From: Sisyra terminalis
Lineage: Eukaryota > Arthropoda > Insecta > Neuroptera > Sisyridae
Reading direction: 5' to 3'
DNA: 64,000 nt
NCBI GenBank assembly: GCA_958496175.1
Contig: OY292275.1
Coordinates: forward strand, 59,411,701-59,475,700
This document shows positions 24,978 to 37,100 of this stretch, one piece after another. Made by a program: the position numbers and the translations under genes. A model generated the notes under the pieces. It was not told where the DNA came from. It did not search any database and saw only the letters and a program-made list of their open reading frames with translations. The stretch's first letter is position 1. Every line of letters begins with the position of its first letter.

Positions 24978-25198
24978 CGAATATGTGATGATAGTGAAAT
25001 GAAAAAAGTTTAAATAAAGTTCACAAAAAACAACAATGCAAACTGAAAGTGATTTGTTGGCTGTGGATATTGGGGTGAATAGTCATTCAACATCGCCCCG
25101 ATCGACGACACCATCGCCGACGCCGTCCCGACGGAAAATTTCCGTTTCCAATATTCGTAACGTTTACGATCGTGTGCATCGATATCTAACGCCTGCAG
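24978..25198 (+). CDS. trio: Trio-type gene, first coding exon 1a
   Basis: ATG at 25,036; coding to 25,198 with donor CAG|GTGATG, phase 1 (54 codons plus one base). An in-frame TAA at 25,015-25,017 makes this a genuine start exon rather than an internal exon of a long isoform. The peptide is Ser/Thr/Pro-rich ([17 protein letters not shown]) followed by [18 protein letters not shown]-rich stretch ending in AG at 24,976-24,977 may be an acceptor, so the 5' leader could continue in a further upstream non-coding exon. Confidence 0.8.
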
Positions 25199-28100
25199 GT
25201 GATGTGATGAAAATCTCAAAATTCCCAAGTGATTCCCGGCAATAGTGCCAGATGTTTCCCTTTTTTTTTGGTTTTTAATTTCTTCATCCAGTGGTTTCGT
25301 TCAATTTTCCTGGTTATTAGAAACGGGAGGCGAAAACTCTGGATGAAGAAACAAATCAATGCCACCTGTTATTATTAGTGTCAAAAGCACATGTGGTGAC
25401 ATTAAAGCTTGGTTTCCCATTTTTTTTTTGCTTTTTGTTAAACTAGTTTTGTAACTTATCGATTTTGATTGAAAAATTTGTAATTAATATTAAGAACCAC
25501 GAAAAAAGGGGTTGAAAAAGGAAAAGTTTTAAGAGTCCTTTGTAGAGCTTTTGAAGCTTATTATATAAATCATGGATAAGAACATGAATAATGCCGAAAA
25601 TTTACAGTTTATAGAAGAGCTTTAATCGTTACGTTAGTATTACATAGGGTTTTCCTAGAAAATATACGAAAATTTGAAAATTGCCATTTTTTGCCAGTTG
25701 TGTACGTGTTGAGCTGTGAAAATTTCACAGGTAGTTACTAGTCTACCGTTATAAGCATGTCTGATCAAAGATTCATATAGAAGCTCAATTCTGTGTTACA
25801 AATGTGTACGAAGTTTGGATTAACAAATCCCAAATAAATAAGGGTAAATCCGAGAGCTTCTGTTAACCGACCGATAGTTGGCGCTGTACAAAATTACTGC
25901 ACAAAGTAACTGTACAAATTACAGTTAATTAAATTTTCATAAATTTTTCAGTATTTTGTTTTGAAGCGTACATTTTGTTAAATAATAAAAATCTTGCGTC
26001 ATTTACACTTTGACAGTTTGTAAATCCATACATAAGGCACGTAAACTCTTGGACTGCATCAATCTTTGTTTCATCAAAGATATCATTAGGATTCGTCAAA
26101 GACGCAAAAGCTTGTTGAATTCGTGGGTGCTTCATAAATAAATTCAAGGGCCGAACTTTCCCTTTGTTGAAGAATACAGCCGTGTAATTCGCAGCCAGCA
26201 ACCCTCATTTACGGCCAGATTTAATTAGGCAACCGTATATCATAATAATGAGAAAAAAATTAGCTTTAATTTGATATATAAATCATAAATGCACGTTATG
26301 AACGTAAAAAGGGCCCAAAATCTTAGAAGAAGTGCGGCCAAGTGCGCAACGGCAACCCTGACTTTTCAAAGTCTTTATATATATTGCCGTGAAGTGGACG
26401 ATATTTTATTTTAAAAACAAATCTATTAAATTTTTGCGGAAAATCGGTTAAAAATAATTTAATTAAAAATACTAGCGGCCACATTTTGATAGGCAACCTA
26501 ATAAATATTGATTCTCCTGATGATAAATATGCGTAAAAATTCGGTTTTTAGCATAAACTCGATCACTACACTTTTCTGCAGTGGGATCTTAGACTATAAT
26601 AGAATGTATGTCCAAACTTGGTCCACTTTTGAAATTGAGCTTTTCCTGAAGTCTTTCTTCTCTGTTTCTGATTGTCAAGGAGGCTATTATCCTTTCTTGA
26701 TTTAACTTTATGCCCTAGTATCCACGGTATAATTTTTTTATTATTAAATTCATACAAATCTATAGTAGACCTAATTTCTAAGCAGGAATCTATTCAAAAT
26801 TAATCATAATCATACAATTCTTAATGTTTAAAGGGTGAAATATTTAAAAATCCAAGGTAATCTAGGTAAATCCCTAGCTTTTCTTATCCGACCGCTAGTT
26901 GTCGCTGTACAAAGTTTCTGTAAAAATTACTAATAAATTCTCTGAGATTTACCGATATGTATGCCCAAATTTGGTCCACTTTTTCAACACAAAATTGAAC
27001 TTCTCCTGAAGTCTTTCTTCTCTGTTTCTGCTATCCTCTGCTACGCTCTAGTATCCACGGTACCCATAATTTTTTTAATATTAAATCCACGCAAATCTAT
27101 AGAAGACCTAATTTTAAGCAGAAATCTGTTAAGATTTACTTAATCATACAATTTTTCTCCACAAAAGTTAAGCAGAACTACCAACTGAAAAGTAAAACAA
27201 ATGGAAAAATCACTGTACTGTGGATATTTGTGGGATTTGAAGTGATTAAAGCTTTAATAAAACAATTTTCATTTGAAAATATGCATAGAGTAGTGAGGGT
27301 TAAAATATAGGTGAGTAGTAGAAAAGCGCGCCAATAAATAGAATTACAATTTTCTATATAAACGGAATTTTCTATACAAATGTGCTTGTAGACATCCACT
27401 GTTTGCCAGTGTTCACATATAATACTGAAATATCACAAAAATCAAATCAATTCCCCAATTAATGTCAAATGAAAATCAAATTTCCCGCTCGTTTCTCCGC
27501 GCCGGATTATTATAATATTTGCCGTCAGTCGTTAAATTGAAGTGAAACAGAGAGACAAGTAGGTCGGGAAAATATGATCCTGTCACGTGAGTTTCCCCAC
27601 AATTTGCTCTCTGTGTTTCTCACTCGTCCCTTCGTCGTTCCCATGCCCTTTATATTATTCGCACAGAGCTCGGCGTTTGCCGAACATACGAGTGTCGAGG
27701 AAAATGTTTTCGCCGTCTCTCTCTAACGTTCTGGCGGCAATGTGTAGGTGCAGCAGAGGTACACATGGATACGCCGCCTCTTCCCGGAATCAATACACAA
27801 GTCCCGGACCTGTCCAGGCCTGGAACATTCTCTCCTTTCCACAGTGCGACAGAGAACGCAATAGAGATTTGAAATTTGATTATCTGAGCTTTTAAATTGT
27901 AGCTTATTTAAAAAAAAAAAAGAATTGCTCGATGAACGCGGCAACTATATCAAAGCGCTTTTTTTTGTATGGAAAACTAATAGGAAAATTCACAAGTGAA
28001 TTTATTAATTTTCTCCCTTGATGCATTAAAGCTTCCATTTTATTTGATTAGGATACATCAATCGAAAACTTTTAAGATCTGCATCGAATTCATTAAATTC

Positions 28101-31100
28101 ATTAGGTATATTTAAAAGCTTGAGCTTTTCATTCGATCCGATGAGAATATAATTTATAAATATTGAATACCAAAGCTTTGCATTTTCTGAATTGAATTGT
28201 AAAGATTAGCTTGAGTAGTTGCTATCCACTTGCAACTACTTTACCGGGAATAATGTCAAGAGGTGAAGAACTCACTTATTCCTCATACTTATGATTGTAC
28301 ATCGATAAAAACTCTTAGAATATTTATTTGATGGAACAAAAATAGATTTGATAAAAGCGTATTAGTTTCACTTTTTGCAGTAATTGTATGCAGTTTACAT
28401 TTTCAATTATTTTCCCCAATGCATTTTTTGCAAATATTGGTTGACTATATCAAAAATTAAGTTTCTGATAAGGAAATATTTAATCAACAGGAGGTTGTTA
28501 GTAAGATTCATGATTTGAAAGAATAATATTTGGATAATGCAAAGATTTTTTGCAAAAATAATTCAGAAAACTTTAGATCAATTATAAAGCTCGTCAAATA
28601 AAACAGGATTTAAATTCTCCAAAACAAAATTTGTGGTTACACGGTTCTCTAGAAGACTTACATTACAAGAAAACATTGATTTTAATTTAAACCAGGAATA
28701 ATTGCAACAAAAGAATTAACATCATCAAAGTATTGGCGTCAGTAAGCTGAGGACCAGATAGGAAGTGTTAATTGAGCATATATAAAGCAATCTTATATCC
28801 GAAATCAGACTATGGGTATGTTCTATGCGATGCAGCTTCAAAAAGTAATCAAAAAGCTCTCAATATCATTCAAAACAACGGCATAAGACTAAGCACTGGA
28901 GCTTTTAGAACTTTTAGAATCTCAAATATCCTGGTTGAAGTCGAAAAAATCCCATTGCAACTTAGGAGGAAGAAACCTACAAATCTAATAATGACAGATT
29001 ATACCAAAGCTCCAAAACCTGCCTAAATCTGCCAAAATAAGGACATCCATTTAACTAAACGACCTTAAAATAAGAAAAGGAAAGAAATAAACGAATGGCC
29101 ACCGTGGGAATATTTTTTACCACGCATCAACTTGAAGTTAGGAGAGCATTTTTAAAAGCAATACAGCAATAGGAATATGCAGAAACATATTCCTAGAGCT
29201 GAAGAACAAATTTGTTGAGGAGGACCATTATTATGCTGATGGATTAATAATGGATTCCAAATCATAATACGCAATGGTTTCTAGACAACATCTCACACTG
29301 ATTTAAACTACTCAATCGCTACTTCATCTTCACATCTGAAGCAATAGCTTTCTTGAAAATCCAAGAATTGATAAAGAAAAAAAATCCCAACCCATAATTC
29401 AGTTATATTTTCAGACTCCAATTCATGTCTGAAGTCAAAAAAAAAAAAAACACCAAATACATTACTAAAATAGTTATCACCATCAAACTACTAAGAGATT
29501 TGGGTACGAAACAAAAAAGGCCACCATCGAGGAAGCAAAAGACTTATGCACACCAAAATATATAAGGCATGACATAAAAAGAGTCGCCTAAAAGATATAA
29601 CAATCCACTGCTGGAAAAATCAGTGAAAAGCACAACAAACCGGCCTGCATTTCTGCAAAATTTGCATGAATGCATTTCCACCAGGAACCAGGAAGGAGTA
29701 GACTACCATAACTAGGTTGCATATTGTTTACAAAATTGTTTCCTAACCTGTGATCCGCGAACCCCTGGGGGTCCGCGAGCTTTTGAATTCCAAATCACAG
29801 CTGAAACCATGACAACAATCAGTTATTACATATTTGACCTATTATTGGCCTATTATTATAGGGATAACACTTTTATATGTAAAAACATATCATTTTTAGG
29901 AAAAACTTTACTGCTACTTTTGTACATTTGAATGCCAAAGGGGATGGGGTGATAATATTATTATTTTTCTTTTTGTGTAATCAACTAATATAGCTAGGTA
30001 GCATCTTTCGTAGAATCCGATTTTTATGATTCTAATTGTTGAATAAGATTGTTCATTGACATAAATCCGCTTTAAATGTGAAAATTAAATAGTCTTTTAA
30101 AAGTGGAAAAATAGGAGATGATTTCTGGCATATACACCAAATTTGGAATAAATTTTATTATCTCGATTTTTTCTTAACCCTCACCCTTCTGAGGTTTTAA
30201 TTCTTAACAATCAAATTGTACTTTGTGCATTTAAGAAATAACAAATAATTAAAATTGGTTTTTATTCATAATTTTATTTAAGGAGCTAAAATATTTCTCA
30301 ATTGTTCCTCCTATTTACTTACTTATTTCAATGTTGACTAACAGATCAATAATCTGTACATATAAACAATTGAAGACCAATGGTTGCACTCGAAAACTTG
30401 CACTTTTAAACCATTAAAAAACTATATATACTATGCACCTCTTGAATTGTTGTCTCCCAAGCGTTTTATTGAATTTAAAAGTAAAACAATTCAAAATATT
30501 TTAGTCTTGCATTTTAGAGAGCTTTGGGTCAAAAAAAAAACGATTTTCATATTTTAAAGTTCGAAACTTTCAAAGCCCACAACAATGTTCCAAAGTATAC
30601 TTCAAATTTTACCAGTGTTGGAATGTTATAAACGTCGGTGAAGATATCTTTTCCGAAGATTTTTGTCTCAAGGATCTTTACCAATAGTTAGACACTGCTT
30701 AGATCCACTATGATCAAAGTGAAGATCGTAATGATCTACAATATTCTGGAATGGGATGAGTACCTAAAGATGAAATTTGAACGAAACAATTTAAACTTAT
30801 CATATTTTTTACATGAGATCATTCGGTATACTCGTAGCAATTGAGTACTATGAGGGGGGGGGGAATTGTAGCTGACTAGTTCATCAATGTGCTATTTCTT
30901 GTATCGATTGTCAAAAATGAAGAATTGGGCGTTTTTTTCCCTAATTTTCGATTGTCAATAGGCAATCGAATTTCGATTGCCAAGGTAGATCCTTTCCCTC
31001 CTCTTGTAACACAAGGTTTATAAAATACACAGGTGGCCTCATGGTGGCTACGTAACGTATCCAGAAGAAATTCGTACATATCTTCAGACTGATTCAATTT

Positions 31101-34100
31101 CAAAAATCTTCGTATGACGTCATTTTTTCTTCTAATGGAGCAACCTGTGTAATTTACAAACGTTGCTTGTAACACTCTTGCCAATTAAATCAGTGGAATT
31201 TCACATTTTGAATTTTTTAAGTTTTATTGTATATTTTTTGCGGAAGTATAGGCAAACAATGTGGCACTCATGTGCGCACTCTAATATGGTGGTTCCCAAA
31301 TTTTTTTTGCCATGTCCCATTTAAGCCTTTGTTAAATTTTTATGTCTATCTAACTTATTATATAGTACATATTTTCACGATGGATACGTTCATTTTCAAA
31401 CTAACATTTAATCTTGATGTTGAGAAGCACTGGTTCAATATTTAAGTCCATTGCAATGGACAAAAGTGTCATATTTAAAAGTTGATTCATTTAGAAATTG
31501 TCGAATGAAATTTTTATTCTTCCAGGATTTTAGAATCATAAAATTTATCAAGTTGAAATTTCAGAAAATTCAGACATTTATAAGACATTTATTGAGTAAA
31601 ATTTGCTCTAATTTATTTAAGGATTTCCTACTAGAAATTACGATTTTTTGTGGTCAAAATTAGTGATATTCCAATCGTAATCTCCAAATGCAAGATGTAA
31701 AGAATATTTTTTTCTTATAAGTGAGCTTTTGGATGATTTTTCTATCATAAAATTCTTTTACTAATTTCGAGGCTATCTAAAGCTTTTTATTAGTCATAAA
31801 GTCAACCGATTGACGGTAGGACCAAATTTTCTGTTAGGGTTGATTTCCTTAATCTTGGCAACCTGAAGAAAAATTGGGTACCTTTATTAACCAAGTGATT
31901 AGAAGTGAGGGAAAATTTTTTTAGTGTCCTACCCTATTCTTGTATTCGTTATTTTATATTACAAATATTGGAACAGCGATTTGATTATATGCAATAATAT
32001 GCAGTTGGTAGGAAAAGTTGTTTCCATGTTTCCAGGCTTACAAATTTTGTTTAAACTCATTAAATATATAAATAGAATGTCTCAAAAGCTTTGAAAGCTC
32101 AAAATGCATTCTATTTAAAGACTTCAAATATTTTATAATATTTTTTACTAAAGACCAATTAAAATTCAATGTAAGCTTCAATTCCAACTAAAACTGTAAT
32201 GATCTCCTAAATTTTGTGTTATTATTATTTTCAAGTTGGAAAATTTCATCTGCTTAAATGAATTTTCTTCTTCCACATTAAAATTAATTAAAGTTTCATG
32301 TCTGTTCACAAAAATGATGCAGAGGAAGATAAATTTGTCGCAGCTGATATCAGCCGTAATATGGTATTAGTATTATAATATAAGGACCACACAATGAATA
32401 GATAAAACGAATATTGGCGTAAAGTAAGAATTGAAAATTCAAAACACGTAGTCCGACTCTAAAGTTATTGCAGTGTGCCACCGTATACTTGTATATTCAG
32501 GGGAATTAGTTTAAAGTCATTTACATTTTATTTGAATTTATATTTATACTGTGTAATTCTTCTTTATTGGCTCAGGAAAATTTTGCCTCTTTTCAGCTGT
32601 GTATCAAATAATTTTCATGGAAAAACATGAAAATATTATTCTTAAAACCTATCTTCAATAATCAAAATAAGACTTTTTCGCTGACTTTGAACCGTTATAC
32701 TGTGTACACAATATAAAGAATATATTGCGGTCCAATTTATGTAGTATAATTTAATATAATAATATATAAAAATCATACCATAAACATAAATTTGAACAGA
32801 AGTTCAAGCAAAAATATTTGTGACGTATTGCCCAAATACGTATTTCGATTGCCAAGCAATCTTCCTCAGTGGTCATCAAGTACTTTGGATCACTCCGTAA
32901 CTGCTTTGTGATGATTTACAAAATAATCACGGATCACTCAATTTATAAGTCGTGCTTTTCTCTTTTTGCGATGTGGTTATAGAGAGGAGGGGGGGGTGTT
33001 CCCAAATTTCCTTTCTTTCACCGATTCCTTCGGTAAAGGGACCGAAAAACATTTAAAAGGCAACCTTTTGGGTTGCTTACGAAGGATTCAGTGAAAGTAA
33101 GGAAATTTGGGACCCCCCCCTCCTTTAACCACATCGCAAAAGGAAAAATAAAGACACGACTTATAAACTGAGGCCAATCCGTGATTATTTTGTGAATCAT
33201 CACAAAGCAGTTTCGGAGTGATCCAAACTACTTGATGACCACTGAAGAAGATTGCTTGGCAATCGAAATACGTATCTGGGCATTACGTCACAAATATATT
33301 TGTTTGAACTTCTGCTCAAATTTGTGTTTATGATAGAATTTTTATATTAAATTTTACTATATTAAATTATACTACATAAATTGGACCGCAATATTTTCAA
33401 TACATTGTATACTCATTAGACTGATTCAAAAAAAATGATGAATATTTTTTTCTTAATTATTAAAAATATTTTCTTAATATTAATATTAAGAGGTGCCACA
33501 TCGCAAATTTCGATTTTCCATTTAAATAACATGGGAACAATATTCTTTTGCACTTTGGAATTTTAAAGCTCACGTTGGTGACAATATTTCGGAATGACCA
33601 AGGTATATTCTTGTAGAAAATTGAACGAGCTACAAAAAAGGTTTGTTACAAGTTTTTGATATACTTATTCCTTCAAAAGTTATTCGAGTTCAAAGTTGAA
33701 CTAAAGAGAAATTTTAATAATTTTTCATTTTGAGACGCAACCATCACCTTTATGAGAAAATTTTATGGGACATTTTTTGTAGAACTCTTTTTTTCCTATA
33801 ACTTATCTCTATATAAGTTTTTGATATTTTTAACTGGTCCGAAGTTATTTGCATTAAACTGAAAATTCCTTGAATTATTATATTTTTAACATAAAAAATA
33901 TTTATTTTTTTTAATTAAATAACTTAGGAAGTAAAAAATATCAAAAAATTTTATAGAGATAAGTTGTAGGAAAAAAGTGCTTTACAAAAAATGTCTTATA
34001 AAATTATCTCATAAAGTTGATGGTTGCGTCAAAAAATTTAAAAAGTATTAAAATTTCTCTGTAGTTCAACTTTGACCTCGAATAACTTTTGAAGGAATAA

Positions 34101-37100
34101 ATATATCAAAAACTTGTTCAAAGACCTTTTTTGTAGAACGTTCAATTTTCTACAAGAATATACCTTGGTCATTCCGAAATATTGTCACCAACATGAGCTA
34201 TAAAATTCCAAAGTGCAAGAGAATATTGTTCCCATGTTATTTAAATGGAAAATCGAAATTTGCGATGCGGCACCTCTTAATATTAATATTAAGAGCTTAA
34301 ACTTTCACTGGATTTTTTTTTGTCATTCCCAACAATATTTTCGATATAATTCAGAAAAAAAATCATCATTGTTTTTGAATCAGTCACAGTATCTTCAGTA
34401 GTCATCCTACATATCATCAAGTGTAAAGAAAAATGTTTCTATTGTCCTAAACATATGGCATGTGTTGATCGATAAGGGAAAAATCAATCGTTGAACCATT
34501 CCATTCTTATTTACACTATATCCATCGGTGATTATTGGTCAATATTCTTCGCACTGAAACACTTGAGATAACTGTCTTCGGATATATACGAGTGTATGTC
34601 ATATGATCATTATTTCTTATTTTTACGATCGAATAAACCTAAAAACCTGCTTCTTTCATCGACTCGCGAATATTGCTTATGGAAACCAATAAAAAAAAAG
34701 TAACATTCGCCAAAGATAAGGCAATCATATCATTTTTTTACATCTCAGGAAAATATTAATGGAAAACTTACGTTCACCACACATTTGTCCATACATGGGC
34801 ATGTAAATTTGTGGTCAACTCTCCAAAATTATATGGTAATTACAGGTAATTAATTTCCCTCGTCTTTGAATCGTTTTTAATTTCGTTTGACCTTTTCGGA
34901 AGGAAATCTTTAATTGTTGAAATAAGCCATAAGAATTCGTATTGATCGTTTTTTTTTTGTGTTGTATTGTTTTAATGTTGGTTTCGTGTTGTTTCAGATG
35001 CGGCAGCCAGTGATAGTTCTGGGACAATCAATACATCATCTCCGGTTAATAAGAGACGTGGATTTAGCTCGTAAGTTATTTGTGGAATATATTTACTTTT
35101 TTTTCCCAAGTCCTTGATTTACTAGTTGGGTCGTTTTGTTAAACTGTAAATGTAGGAAAAAAATGGAACGGAAAAGAGTAATTTTGTGTGAAATTCACGT
35201 CGGTTTAATTGCCAAGTGGGTAATTGTAATTGTGAGGTACTACTGGAAAAACAGGTGGTAGATGGAAAATATTTTTTGCTTTTTGTTAACGATGCATTGA
35301 AACCTTGAGCTAGAAAAACAGTTTTCCCCCGGTAGTTTTAATATTTTTTGTTTAAAAATTTTATTAAAGTCAATTCCTGGTTTTTTTATGGATGCATTTA
35401 TATCGCTTTATTGACACTAATATTCTTTATTAATTCAGTTGTGGGGAATCCCTGGTTAAAGAAGGGATGTCCAAAGAAAAAAATTTAAAGTGGAGCTACT
35501 AAATTTTAAGTTTTGATGCAGTAACGGTCAATCAAACGCTATTCTAGTTTTGCCTATTTTATTCCAGTAATTTCAGAGTCAAAAATGTATTCCGGTCTGG
35601 AGTTCTTTTACCGAAAAGATCGATGAAATCTTAGGAATAATCAAAGCATATTGGAATAAAGCATTTTAAATTCGACCGTAAGTTTTGAAAAACGAAATCT
35701 TTGGAAAAATTTTTGATCTGTCCATTTTTTAAAATGATCAATTCTTGGCCTTACATTATATTGTTGTTCAGGATTTATAATTTCTATAAGTTGAATCAAT
35801 TCTTCCTTAAGCTCATTGAGCAATTCCAAATCATCCATAGTAATTATTTCCACTTTTATTTACAACTGTAATATATCAACAAAGTAACTGATTAATATTG
35901 TTTATGTATCATTACATAAAATTGATGCTTATTTAATTTACACATAGATAATATACACTAATATATTTACCTAATAAATTCGTAAATCTTCAAATAGGCT
36001 GAAAATTCTTGCAATTTCATAAAACAATTTTTTCGCTTCACTTAAGTTTGACAACACTAACCATGTGCAGAAACAATAAGAAGGCGATTTATCTATTAAA
36101 TTAAAAGACTATTTGGAAGTACTGAATAAACAATCTAGAAGATAGTTTAATTTTATCCTGAAGATATGACTATTTTTATGTGAAAATACGCATGTTTTCT
36201 CTATCTTCCTGTTAAAATTTTACCTGGAAGGTAAGTGTCACTATCTAGATGTGAAAATACCGGACCTTAATGAAATTTAGTTGGATTTCAATTTTGATAT
36301 GAAAACATAACATAGTTTTTTGATTAAATTTTCTCTTAGTCGTTAACTTTGTTTATAAAATTTTTTCATTATTCGTTAAATTAATTGAACTCAGATTTAA
36401 GTAAACTAGGAAAAATGGATTTAAAGAAAAATATGTCAATGATTTTATTTCACAATCCTTAAAAGCAAAATCGGTCAAAATTTTTTGCGAAGAAGTTTTT
36501 CTGTTAGGGAATTTGTATTATGTATCTTCTAAAATTGTTGGAAAACAACTTATATTCTTTCCTTTACGTCCGCAAAGCTAGTTAGGTACATCTCATAGAT
36601 TCTATTTTTTTTTATTAGAGGAAATACCAAAGAATAGAATTTTAAGTTTGATTTTCTTATATAAATTTCTCAATAGCATTACACGAGAAAATCATGGCAA
36701 ACATTACTACCTATGTTATTGTGGCATCGATAAATCATAGTTGGACATAGTTGGATTTTCTCTTAAGGGGGTATTCTGGTCTAGAAGCCTGAATTTTAGA
36801 TATTTTTTCAAGTAAGATAAAAAAAAATGAAAAACATTTTTACTATCTATTTTTTATATGCTTTTTATTGATATTTTGAGAATATTAAAAAAAAGTAACT
36901 AGAAAAAAAATCAAAATTCGCCGAAATACAGGCCGGTGGAGTGGGGGCTTCAAAAAAAAAAAAAAAAACAGTGCGTCCTGGTTGACATGATTTCAACCCT
37001 TGTAGAGATCTAAAACAAAAAAATTAAACAAATTTTTCATTAATAAAGATGTCGCTATCGGGTTGACCATTTTCAAAAGAACAAATAATAACAAAATGGC

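Noticed and set aside
27587..27895. 102-codon plus frame in the GC-richer island
   Set aside because: It starts at a splice donor without an ATG and is better explained as intron just after exon 1b; Ser/Arg-rich composition follows from base content.
30876..31184. 102-codon minus-strand frame
   Set aside because: Its first half lies inside a MITE (31,012-31,165), so it is a chance frame through a mobile element.
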